From Gimibacter soli (GTDB lineage Bacteria > Pseudomonadota > Alphaproteobacteria > Sphingomonadales > Kordiimonadaceae): 64,000 bases of DNA. The notes under the pieces are model-generated. The model was given only the letters and a program-made list of their open reading frames with translations. It ran no database searches and was not told the DNA's origin. Made by a program: the position numbers and the translations under genes. Of this stretch, positions 8,433 through 16,086 are shown one piece after another (position 1 is the stretch's first letter; each line of letters begins with the position of its first letter). The stretch covers positions 1,860,001 to 1,924,000 of the forward strand of contig NZ_CP116805.1 in the NCBI RefSeq assembly GCF_028463845.1, read 5' to 3'.

Positions 8433-8593
8433 AATTTCATGGCACGGGGTATGCAGAGTATCTCGTGTCTGGCGGTTTTTGCCTGAGATCGCAGAGACAT
8501 CTGTTTCGAGTATGGCGTCCGGTGCCTTGCCTGAGTATCGGACGCCGATAACTAATCGGCGGACGGGGTAACCTGTCCGCCTATTTCTTTTTC
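8433..8593 (+). ncRNA. Candidate small RNA or structured leader RNA (new)
   Basis: No protein frame with a ribosome site fits this stretch, but it folds well on paper. Hairpin 1 (8441-8469) has 12 pairs, counting GU pairs, and a GCAGA loop. Hairpin 2 is an 8-bp stem, GGCGTCCG (8514-8521) with CGGACGCC (8539-8546). The last is a terminator with a GUAA tetraloop. The 9-mer TTGCCTGAG occurs twice (8479-8487, 8527-8535), mostly outside stems, as expected of a repeated target-binding site. A competing hairpin, GCCGAT (8544-8549) with ATCGGC (8555-8560), would break both hairpin 2 and the terminator, so attenuation of the acyltransferase gene is the alternative. I do not recognise a known family. 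The 5' end is inferred. Confidence 0.55.
8558..8593 (+). terminator. Strong intrinsic terminator with GNRA loop
   Basis: GGCGGACGGG (8558-8567) pairs with CCTGTCCGCC (8572-8581), ten pairs including one GU, closed by GUAA. The run tatttcttttt follows. It ends the structured RNA 80 bases before the acyltransferase start. Confidence 0.85.
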
Positions 8594-8673
8594 AGGGCCT
8601 CGCAATCTTGATTGACTTGCCTTTATCCGCGGTCCGGCTAGGGTTGGCGCCCGTTCATTGTTCCGGAGCCTTT

Positions 8674-9258
8674 ATGGCCGCAAAGCTTATCCATGACAGC
8701 CGTTTTTTCTCCGGCTTCCTGCATCATACGGGCAATCTGTTCTTGCGCCTTACCGGCTGGAAAAAAGTCGGCGAAGTGCCCGATATTCCAAAATTCGTGG
8801 CGATTGCGGCCCCGCACACCAGTAACTGGGACTTCCCGGTCTTCATGGCCGTTGTTGGTGCCTTTCGTGTGCGGGCGCGTTTCTTTGGCAAACACACACT
8901 TTTCGAGGGGCCGTTTGGCTGGCTTTTCTATTGGCTTGGCGGAGTGCCGGTTGAACGCGATACACGCGCAGCTGCCGATATGGTCGAGGGTGCGGTGAAG
9001 GCTTTCGCGGCCAATGATGATTTCATCCTCGGCATCGCGCCGGAAGGCACACGGTCGAAAGTCGACCGCTGGAAAACCGGTTTTTACCGTATCGCGGTGG
9101 CGGCCGATGTGCCAATCCTGATGGCCTATCTGGATGCCTCGAAGAAGGAAGTGGGGCTCGGGCCGCTCTTTTACCCGACCGGCAACATGGAAGCCGACAT
9201 GGCAGCGATCCATGCCTTCTATGCCGACAAACAGGGCATTAACCCCGCCAATCAATAG
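8674..9258 (+). CDS. Lysophospholipid acyltransferase-family protein (PlsC-like)
   Basis: A 194-residue acyltransferase with the PlsC-family motifs: HTSNWDF (H-x4-D type catalytic site) and EGTRS for phosphate binding. Such enzymes move an acyl chain from acyl-ACP or acyl-CoA to a lysophospholipid or related acceptor at the membrane. It is shorter than PlsC and close to the small HTSNWD subgroup, so the acceptor is unknown. ATG 8674 has GGAG six bases upstream; TTG 8608 in the same frame is the less likely alternative. Its 3' end overlaps the convergent oxidoreductase gene by 7 bases. Confidence 0.85.
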   Translation: MAAKLIHDSRFFSGFLHHTGNLFLRLTGWKKVGEVPDIPKFVAIAAPHTSNWDFPVFMAVVGAFRVRARFFGKHTLFEGPFGWLFYWLGGVPVERDTRAAADMVEGAVKAFAANDDFILGIAPEGTRSKVDRWKTGFYRIAVAADVPILMAYLDASKKEVGLGPLFYPTGNMEADMAAIHAFYADKQGINPANQ

Positions 9259-10676
9259 GGGATCAGTACGCCCGGATTGAGGATGCCCTTGGGGTCGAGC
9301 GCGCGTTTGATGGCGCGCATGGCTTCCAGCTCTGCTGCGGGCTTCAGTCGGCCAAGCTCTCCGCGCTTCAGGGTCCCGATGCCATGCTCGGCCGAGATCG
9401 AGCCACCCATTGAGACGACCAGGTCGTGGACGGCGGCATTCATCGCTTCCCATTCCTTCAGGAAGACTTTGCCGTCACCCCCCTTCGGCACCGACACATT
9501 GAAATGAATGTTGCCGTCGCCGACATGCCCGAAAGCGATGACGCGGGCGCCGGGCCAGCGGGCTTCGATGAGCGCGGTGCCGTCCTTTAAAAAAGCGGGC
9601 ACGCTCGTCACTGGTACGGCGATATCGTGCTTGATGCTGGCGCCTTCATGTTTCTGGGCCTCAGAAAGGCTTTCGCGCAGTTTCCAGAGGGCTTCCCGTT
9701 CTGTCAGTGACTGGGCGAGGGTGCCGTCGGTGACGGTGCCATCCGCCATCCGGGCTTCAAGCCACGTCATGATTGCGGTTTCAAGAGCTGCATCTTCGCC
9801 CGTTGTGGCGGCTTCGATCAGCAGATACCAGGGCGAGGGGCTGGATAGCGGGTCACGCGCGCCGGGGATATGGGCAAGCACGAGGCCGAGGCCTGCTGCG
9901 GAGACAATCTCGGCTGCCGAAACCCGCCCGCCTGTTACATCCTTCAGCGTTGAAAGCGCGGTGAGCGCGGCAGCAGGCGAGGGCACTGCAAGCCACAGCG
10001 TGTGGCGGACCCGTTCGGGCTCCGCGAGGCGCAAGGTCGCCCTGGTGACAATGCCAAGCGTGCCTTCGGCGCCGATCAGCAGCTGCTTCAGGTCATAGCC
10101 CGTATTGTTTTTCGGCAGGCCGTCGAGGTCGCGGATGATGGTGCCGGCGGGCAACACGGCTTCAACCCCCGCCACCAGCCGCCTCATGGTGCCGTAGCGG
10201 ATGACATGCACGCCGCCCGCATTGGTGCTGATGGTGCCACCGACCGTGCAGCTGCCTTCAGACGCCAGCGATAGCGGGAACAGCCTGTCCTTCGCGGCGG
10301 CTGCGGCCTGCACGCTGGCGATGGTGGCGCCAGCTTCTGCCGTCAGCAGATAACTTTCAGGCTCGACCGACAGGATGCGGTCCATCTTCTTCAGCGACAG
10401 GAGGATTTCCTCACGCCCTTCAAGGCCCGGAATACCGCCGCCGACAAGCCCCGTGTTGCCACCTTGCGGCACCACCCTGATGGTGTGTTCGTTGGCATAG
10501 GCGAGGATCGCCGCGACGCTTTCGGTGTCCTTCGGCGTCAGCATCAGGGGAGTGGCGCCCATGAATTTGTCGCGCCATTCGGTGATGTGCGGGGCGATGG
10601 TATCGGCGTCAGTGGTACCGCCGCCCGCACCGGCGCGGGCGATCAGGGCTTCGATATGGGCGGGGGCGAGCGTCAT
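9252..10676 (-). CDS. FAD-binding D-2-hydroxyacid dehydrogenase (GlcD/D2HGDH-type)
   Basis: A 474-residue flavoprotein of the VAO fold. The FAD domain carries PQGGNTGLVGGG (about 90-101) and the GTISTNAGG segment. The C-terminal oxidase domain has the metal-binding HVGDGNIHFN and the SAEHGIG motif. These define the family of D-lactate, glycolate and D-2-hydroxyglutarate dehydrogenases, which oxidise a D-2-hydroxyacid and pass electrons to a carrier. Length and motifs fit a D2HGDH-like enzyme best, but substrate cannot be read from sequence. It starts 4 bases after the Sua5 gene stop, so the two form an operon. Confidence 0.88.
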   Translation of the reverse strand: MTLAPAHIEALIARAGAGGGTTDADTIAPHITEWRDKFMGATPLMLTPKDTESVAAILAYANEHTIRVVPQGGNTGLVGGGIPGLEGREEILLSLKKMDRILSVEPESYLLTAEAGATIASVQAAAAAKDRLFPLSLASEGSCTVGGTISTNAGGVHVIRYGTMRRLVAGVEAVLPAGTIIRDLDGLPKNNTGYDLKQLLIGAEGTLGIVTRATLRLAEPERVRHTLWLAVPSPAAALTALSTLKDVTGGRVSAAEIVSAAGLGLVLAHIPGARDPLSSPSPWYLLIEAATTGEDAALETAIMTWLEARMADGTVTDGTLAQSLTEREALWKLRESLSEAQKHEGASIKHDIAVPVTSVPAFLKDGTALIEARWPGARVIAFGHVGDGNIHFNVSVPKGGDGKVFLKEWEAMNAAVHDLVVSMGGSISAEHGIGTLKRGELGRLKPAAELEAMRAIKRALDPKGILNPGVLIPY

Positions 10677-10680
10677 TGTG

Positions 10681-11643
10681 TCAGGCCTCGCTGTCGCGCG
10701 GTGCGGCGGCGCGGCGCAGGCGGTCGTTGATTGCGATGCCTATACCTGCTTCGGGGATCGGGGCCACGGCAATGGTGCCGACGCCCGCTTCATCCGCCTG
10801 CCGCAGGTAGGTGAAGAGCATCCGGGCTGCTTCCTCGAGGTCACCCTTGGGGCTCAGCGAGAAATCACCCTTCACGGTGCCGAAGCCGATGAGGATTTCG
10901 CCGTCATGTTTCGTTGTCGCGTTCAGGCGGACATGGGCGTTCGGCGCATAATGGCTGACAAGCTGGCCGGGGGCGGTGATGCGGCTGTCGTCGCGGTCAA
11001 GCACAGCAAGGCCGGTGGCGGCCGTCAGGTCGTCAGCGACCACGCTGCCGGGGCGGAGGAGGCGCAGGGCACCGTCTTCCACGCCCACAATCGTTGATTC
11101 GATCCCCACGCGCGCCGGGCCGCCATCAAGGATCAGGGGGATGCGGTCACCCAGCCCGGCTTGCACATCCTTTGCAGTCGTAGGCGACAGCTTGCCGGAC
11201 GGGTTGGCGCTGGGGGCGGCGAGCGGCCGGTCGAGCGCTTCGATCAGCTGCCGGGTCGGCTCAAGGGCAGGGCAGCGTACGGCGAGGGTATCGAGCCCGG
11301 CGGTAACGGCGGCTGCAATCGGCACGTCCTCGCGGCGTGGCAATACAAGCGTCAGCGGGCCGGGCCAGAAACGCTCCATCAGGGTGCGTGCGGCGGGCGA
11401 CACGGTCACATAGCGCGCGGCCATCTCGGGCGAGGCCACATGGCTGATCAGCGGATTGTGCGCGGGACGCCCCTTGGCGGCATAGATGGCGGCAACGGCT
11501 GCCGGATTGGTGGCGTCTGCCGCAAGGCCATAAACGGTTTCTGTCGGGATCGCGACAAGACCACCGGCACGCAGGATTTTCACCGCGCGCGCCCGGGCGC
11601 CAGCGTCATCAATCGTTTCGATATCGGCTATTGTGTTGCCCAT
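10681..11643 (-). CDS. tsaC: L-threonylcarbamoyladenylate synthase (Sua5 type)
   Basis: Makes threonylcarbamoyl-AMP from threonine, bicarbonate and ATP, the first step of t6A37 in tRNAs reading ANN codons. The YrdC domain covers about residues 15-205 with PTETVYGL, the KGRPAHNPL nucleotide site and SANPSGK. A C-terminal Sua5 domain follows, so the protein (320 residues) is the long Sua5 form rather than short TsaC. ATG 11643 is preferred over TTG 11649 because AGGATAGG lies at proper distance. It is divergent from an acyl-CoA dehydrogenase gene across 119 bases and leads the two-gene unit with the FAD enzyme. Confidence 0.92.
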   Translation of the reverse strand: MGNTIADIETIDDAGARARAVKILRAGGLVAIPTETVYGLAADATNPAAVAAIYAAKGRPAHNPLISHVASPEMAARYVTVSPAARTLMERFWPGPLTLVLPRREDVPIAAAVTAGLDTLAVRCPALEPTRQLIEALDRPLAAPSANPSGKLSPTTAKDVQAGLGDRIPLILDGGPARVGIESTIVGVEDGALRLLRPGSVVADDLTAATGLAVLDRDDSRITAPGQLVSHYAPNAHVRLNATTKHDGEILIGFGTVKGDFSLSPKGDLEEAARMLFTYLRQADEAGVGTIAVAPIPEAGIGIAINDRLRRAAAPRDSEA

Positions 11644-11762
11644 GCCCAATACCTATCCTGTCCACCGCAAATAACAAAGAACTTCCAAGGGACATACCAG
11701 AAACCGGCGGCTTAGCGGCCAGTCGGCTGATTGTACAGATCAATTTTGAGGAACGGACTATC

Positions 11763-13556
11763 ATGAGCGACTATCGCGCCCCTTTGGAAGAAATCACCTT
11801 TGCCCTTGAAACCGTCGGCGGCCTCCGCGACTGGGATAGCCTGCCGGGCTTCGAGGAGGCGGGTGAGGATATCGCCCTCGCCGTGCTTGAGGAATGCGGC
11901 AAGATGGCGGGCGAAGTGATCGCCCCCACCAACCGCACCGGCGATATCGAAGGCGCGAAACTGACGGACGACGGCGTCGTCACGCCTGCTGCATTCAAAG
12001 CGGTGTTTGATGCCTACCGCGAAGGCGGCTGGAACACGCTGGCAAGCGATCCGGCTTTCGGCGGACAGGGCCTGCCGGCCACACTGGCGATTGCTGTTAC
12101 CGAAATGATCACGTCGGCCAACATGGCCTTTTCTCTGTGTCCTCTGCTCACCGCCGGTGCCATTGAGGCCATCGCTGCGCACGGCAGCGAAGAGATCAAG
12201 GCGAAATATCTGCCGAAGATGGTCTCTTTCGAATGGACCGGCGCCATGAACCTGACCGAGCCCTCGGCGGGGTCGGACGTGGGCGCGCTGAAGGCCAAGG
12301 CCGAGAAACAGGCGGATGGCACCTACCTCATCAAGGGCCAGAAGATTTTCATCACCTGGGGTGACCATGACCAGGCCGAGAATGTGGTGCATCTGGTGCT
12401 CGCCCGCCTGCCGGGTGCGCCTGAAGGCACGCGCGGCATCAGCATGTTCCTCGTGCCCAAATATATGGTGGGTGAGGATGGCTCGCTGGGGGCGCGCAAC
12501 GATGTGCGGGTGGTCAGCCTTGAGCATAAGCTCGGTATTCATTCCAGCCCTACCTGCGTGATGTCCTTCGGTGATAACGATGCCTGCATCGGCTATATCG
12601 TTGGCGAGGAAAACAAGGGGATGCGCAACATGTTCACGATGATGAACCATGCGCGCATCGGGGTTGGGCTTGAAGGTGTTTCGGTGGCCGAACGTGCCTA
12701 CCAGCATGCCGTGGCCTACGCGCGGGACCGTGTCCAGTCGGCGGCAATCGGCGCCAAGTCGCGCGACAGTGTGACGATCATCCATCATCCGGACGTGCGC
12801 CGGCTGCTGCTTACCTCCCGTGCGCTCACGGAAGCCGCTCGTGCGATCATCTACCGGAACGTCTGGGCGCTGGACCGTGCCCATCATTCCGGGGATGTGG
12901 AGGTACGGCGGCTGGCGCAGGGCGAAGCTGACCTCCTGACGCCCATTTCCAAGGCATGGTCCACCGATATCGGCGTCGAGGTTTCGTCGCTTGCCTTGCA
13001 GGTGTTCGGTGGCATGGGCTTCATCGAGGAAACGGGGGCCGCGCAATTCTACCGCGACAGCCGGATCGCCCCGATTTACGAAGGCACCAACGGCATTCAG
13101 GCGCTTGACCTTGTCGGTCGCAAGCTCAATGCCGATGGCGGCGAGCACTGGCATGCGTTGATCGCCGAAATGCGTACGTTCGTCGGCGGACTGGACCGCG
13201 CCATGGCGGGTTCCAAAACCACGCTTGGCGAAGGCGTTGATGCGCTGGCGAACGCGGCCGAAACCCTGTTCGCGAACGGCTTTGAAGGCATTGTCGATAC
13301 CGCCGGTGCGGCGACCCCGTACCTGAAACTTTTCGGGACCGTGCTTGGCGGGTATCTCCTTGCCCGGCAGGCCGTGGCGGCGGAACGCCGGCTGGCGTCG
13401 GGTGACGGCAATCCTGGCTTCCTGCAAGCCAAGATCACCACGGCCACTTTCTTCATCGAGCAGCTTCTGCCGCCCGCCATCGCGCTCCTCGGCCCCATCA
13501 AGGCCGGTGCAACGCAACTGATGGCGATGGACGAAGCCGATTTCGCGCGGGGCTGA
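11763..13556 (+). CDS. Acyl-CoA dehydrogenase, DmdC-like long form
   Basis: A 597-residue FAD acyl-CoA dehydrogenase that introduces the alpha-beta double bond in an acyl-CoA. It has the long-form layout: N-terminal extension (MSDYRAPLEEITFAL), ACAD core with NLTEPSAGSDVG, and an extra C-terminal domain. The likely catalytic Glu is in IYEGTNGIQA. The architecture matches the group containing 3-methylmercaptopropionyl-CoA dehydrogenase (DmdC), but many members handle ordinary fatty acyl-CoAs, and no other DMSP genes are near. An ATG after GAGGAACGG sets the start. The MBL hydrolase gene begins 3 bases after its stop. Confidence 0.87.
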   Translation: MSDYRAPLEEITFALETVGGLRDWDSLPGFEEAGEDIALAVLEECGKMAGEVIAPTNRTGDIEGAKLTDDGVVTPAAFKAVFDAYREGGWNTLASDPAFGGQGLPATLAIAVTEMITSANMAFSLCPLLTAGAIEAIAAHGSEEIKAKYLPKMVSFEWTGAMNLTEPSAGSDVGALKAKAEKQADGTYLIKGQKIFITWGDHDQAENVVHLVLARLPGAPEGTRGISMFLVPKYMVGEDGSLGARNDVRVVSLEHKLGIHSSPTCVMSFGDNDACIGYIVGEENKGMRNMFTMMNHARIGVGLEGVSVAERAYQHAVAYARDRVQSAAIGAKSRDSVTIIHHPDVRRLLLTSRALTEAARAIIYRNVWALDRAHHSGDVEVRRLAQGEADLLTPISKAWSTDIGVEVSSLALQVFGGMGFIEETGAAQFYRDSRIAPIYEGTNGIQALDLVGRKLNADGGEHWHALIAEMRTFVGGLDRAMAGSKTTLGEGVDALANAAETLFANGFEGIVDTAGAATPYLKLFGTVLGGYLLARQAVAAERRLASGDGNPGFLQAKITTATFFIEQLLPPAIALLGPIKAGATQLMAMDEADFARG

Positions 13557-13559
13557 CCA

Positions 13560-14741
13560 GTGAGCACACAGAAGAACGATGTGGAATCGGCGGACGTCGC
13601 CGACCACCAGAAAGAACGGCTCGAGACCCACGCCGGGCTCGTTTATCCGCATGGCGACGCGGTGCCGGAAGGCGCCAGTGTGATCGAAGTGGCGAAAGGT
13701 GTCCTCTGGGCGCGTATCCCGCTGCCGTGGTCGCTTGATCATATCAATGTCTATCTTTTCGACGAGGGCGACCATTGGGCGCTTGTCGATACCGGATCGA
13801 ACGGCAAGCGCGGCATTGCGGCGTGGGAAGCGATCGAGGCCGAGGTGCTGGGTGACAAGCCCCTGAAGCGCATTATCGCGACCCATATGCACCCGGATCA
13901 TCTGGGCCTTGCCGGCTGGCTGGTGGAGCGTCACGGCGCCAGCTTCGAAATGACGATGAGCGAATATCTGATGGCTTCTGCCCTGTGGCTTGGCGGATAT
14001 GAGCCGATCAGTGATTGGGACGTTGAATATCTGTTCCGCATGGGGGTCAGTCGCCAGTTCGAGCCGATGATCCGCGGCGCGGGTAACGACAATTTCAAAA
14101 AGGGCGTGGCAGCCCTGCCGCGCGCCTACAAACGCCTGCAGGAAGGCATGCTGATCACCCTCGGCGGCCGGCGCTGGCAGGTGGTGATCGGCCGTGGCCA
14201 TTCGCCCGAGCATGCCTGCCTGTACTGCCTTGACGAGCCGCTTTTCATCTCGGGCGATCAGGTGCTCGCCAACATCACCTCGAACGTTTCGGTCTATCCG
14301 CGCGAGCCCGAAGGCAACCCGCTTGCCCTGTGGTTGACAAGCCTGGACCGGATGAAGGGCCTGCCGGGCAATCCGCTGGTGCTGCCGTCGCATGGCCGTG
14401 TTTTCTATGGCCTCACTGCCCGGCTCGGGGAATTGATCGACAGCCATATGGGCAAGCTCGACCGGCTGATGGCCGGTATGGATGGCAGTGTGAAGGCGGT
14501 CGAGATCTTGCCGCTCTTGTTCCGCCGCCAGCTCACGGGTGTGGATTTCTTCATGGCGCTTGGCGAGGCGGTCGCGCACCTCAATCTGATGGTGGAAGCG
14601 GGCTTCATCAAACGCTCGTTCGACGGGCGGCATAACCGCTATGAAGTGGTAAAACCCTTCGATCCTGCCGCACTCAATGACTGGATGGTCGCCGAGCCGG
14701 GTGTGGCCCTGCCGCCACTCCTTGTCGAAACCGGGGCTTGA
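13560..14741 (+). CDS. MBL-fold metallo-hydrolase
   Basis: A 393-residue metallo-beta-lactamase-fold hydrolase. THMHPDHLG is the HxHxDH metal motif; later ligands lie in GRGHSPEHAC and SGDQVL. The C-terminal third (VEILPLLFRRQLTGVDFFMALGEAVAHLNLMVEAG) looks like the winged-helix MBL-associated domain. Substrate is unknown; coupling to an acyl-CoA dehydrogenase suggests thioester or lactone hydrolysis, which is inference. The start is GTG, 3 bases after the upstream stop, so the pair is probably co-translated. Confidence 0.85.
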   Translation: MSTQKNDVESADVADHQKERLETHAGLVYPHGDAVPEGASVIEVAKGVLWARIPLPWSLDHINVYLFDEGDHWALVDTGSNGKRGIAAWEAIEAEVLGDKPLKRIIATHMHPDHLGLAGWLVERHGASFEMTMSEYLMASALWLGGYEPISDWDVEYLFRMGVSRQFEPMIRGAGNDNFKKGVAALPRAYKRLQEGMLITLGGRRWQVVIGRGHSPEHACLYCLDEPLFISGDQVLANITSNVSVYPREPEGNPLALWLTSLDRMKGLPGNPLVLPSHGRVFYGLTARLGELIDSHMGKLDRLMAGMDGSVKAVEILPLLFRRQLTGVDFFMALGEAVAHLNLMVEAGFIKRSFDGRHNRYEVVKPFDPAALNDWMVAEPGVALPPLLVETGA

Positions 14742-14756
14742 TTAACGCTTTAGCCT

Positions 14757-14786
14757 TTGCATGCCCCCGCCGCGATTGCCTATATA
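14757..14786 (+). promoter_or_regulatory. Candidate promoter of xseB-ispA
   Basis: TTGCAT (14757-14762) and TATATA (14781-14786) lie 18 bases apart (17 if the box is read CTATAT). Initiation near 14793 would leave about 45 bases before xseB. Consensus match by eye. Confidence 0.45.
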
Positions 14787-14837
14787 GGGCAAAAGGCGGG
14801 CAAGCATGACCCGCAAGCCGATCTGGAGGGAGGGTTC

Positions 14838-15092
14838 ATGAGCGACACCGACAAGACAGCCGAGATTGCAGCCCTTTCGTTCGAGGAGGCGATGGCCGCA
14901 CTTGAACAGGTGGTGGCGCGGCTGGAATCGGGCCAGGTGTCGCTTGAAGACTCGATCGACCTTTACACCCGCGGAACCGCCCTGAAGGCGCACTGCGAAG
15001 CCAAGCTGAAGGGCGCGCAGGCCCGGATCGAAAAGATCACGCTCGATGAAAACGGCCGTGCGGCGGGGACAGCCCCGTTCGACGCCGACTGA
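14838..15092 (+). CDS. xseB: Exodeoxyribonuclease VII small subunit
   Basis: An 84-residue helical protein with the XseB pattern [37 protein letters not shown]. It joins XseA in the nuclease that degrades single-stranded DNA from both ends; the large-subunit gene is not in this window. ATG 14838 follows GGAGGGAGGG. The next gene, ispA, starts 9 bases after the stop, the usual neighbour in proteobacteria. Confidence 0.93.
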   Translation: MSDTDKTAEIAALSFEEAMAALEQVVARLESGQVSLEDSIDLYTRGTALKAHCEAKLKGAQARIEKITLDENGRAAGTAPFDAD

Positions 15093-15101
15093 GGCAAAGC
15101 G

Positions 15102-15995
15102 ATGCAAGCTGCCTTGCAGGAAGCCCTGACCGCCACCTCGCATGCGGTGGAACGCGTGCTGGAGCCCATTCTCGCTGTTCCGCCGGGGAGCGAGGCGCGG
15201 GTCGTGGAAGCCATGCGCTATGCGGTCTTCTCGGGCGGCAAGCGGCTGAGGCCTTTCCTCGTGCTTGCCAGTGCCAATCTCTTTGATGTCGACCGCAAGC
15301 AGGCCCTGCGCGTGGCCGCGGCTATCGAATGTGTGCATTGCTACAGCCTTGTGCATGATGACCTGCCGGCGATGGATGATGACGACCTGCGCCGTGGCAA
15401 GCCGACGCTTCACAAGGCCTTTGATGAAGCAACAGCAATCCTTGCCGGCGATGCGCTTCTGACGCTTGCCTTTGAAATTCTGGCGTCCGAAGAAACCCAC
15501 GGCGACCCGATGATCCGGCTGGAGCTTATCAAGTCGCTCGCCCATGCGTCTGGCCATCAGGGCATGGTTGGCGGCCAGATGATCGATATTCGTGCGGGCG
15601 AGGGCGGCAGCATGGATGAAGCCGCCGTTTGCCGCCTGCAACAGATGAAAACCGGGGCGCTGATCAGCTTCTCGGCTGAGGCCGGCGCCATCATGGGGCA
15701 TGCCGGCAAGAAGGCCCGTCACAGCCTGCAGGGCTATGCCCGCGATCTGGGGCTCGCCTTCCAGATTGCCGACGACCTTCTGGACGTGGAAGGCACACCC
15801 GAAGAAACCGGCAAGGCAACCGGCAAGGATGCAGATGCGGGCAAGGCCACGCTCGTCAGCCTGATGGGGGTGGAACGTGCGCGGCGGCAGGCCGGGCTGC
15901 TGGCCGACCAAGCAATTGCCCACCTTGCGGAATTTGACGAACGCGCCTCGCTTTTGCGTGCCGTTGCACATTTTGCTATAAACCGGCGTACATAG
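15102..15995 (+). CDS. ispA: Polyprenyl diphosphate synthase (farnesyl diphosphate synthase)
   Basis: A trans-prenyltransferase of 297 residues that condenses IPP with DMAPP and GPP to make FPP for quinones, undecaprenyl phosphate and hopanoids. The first aspartate-rich motif is DDLPAMDDDD, the second DDLLD; GGKRLRP and the Lys-Thr-Gly segment (MKTGALI) bind substrate. Length is typical of IspA. It lies between xseB and dxs, the standard order for this isoprenoid operon. Confidence 0.93.
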   Translation: MQAALQEALTATSHAVERVLEPILAVPPGSEARVVEAMRYAVFSGGKRLRPFLVLASANLFDVDRKQALRVAAAIECVHCYSLVHDDLPAMDDDDLRRGKPTLHKAFDEATAILAGDALLTLAFEILASEETHGDPMIRLELIKSLAHASGHQGMVGGQMIDIRAGEGGSMDEAAVCRLQQMKTGALISFSAEAGAIMGHAGKKARHSLQGYARDLGLAFQIADDLLDVEGTPEETGKATGKDADAGKATLVSLMGVERARRQAGLLADQAIAHLAEFDERASLLRAVAHFAINRRT

Positions 15996-16086
15996 GGCTT
16001 GCCCTGTCCGGTACCATTTTGGCCGTGACATTGCCGCAAAGCTCAGGCAAACCGTTGCCGCCTGACCAATATTGTAGGAACCCGAC

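Noticed and set aside
8422-8433. CtrA-binding site (TTAA-N4-TTAA)
   Set aside because: CtrA needs seven bases between the TTAA halves; here there are four.
8441-8490. TPP riboswitch upstream of the acyltransferase (GGGGT and CTGAGA occur)
   Set aside because: The later conserved parts (ACCC, GAACCTGAT, the GCGAAGGGA end) are missing and the spacing does not fit.
8607-8620. FNR site near the acyltransferase (TTGATTGACTTG)
   Set aside because: Only one half resembles TTGAT; there is no ATCAA partner at the right distance.
11712-14633. Very long open frame on the minus strand (over 970 codons)
   Set aside because: It runs antisense to clear acyl-CoA dehydrogenase and MBL genes, has low-complexity His/Arg-rich sequence and no family motif; it is a GC-bias shadow.
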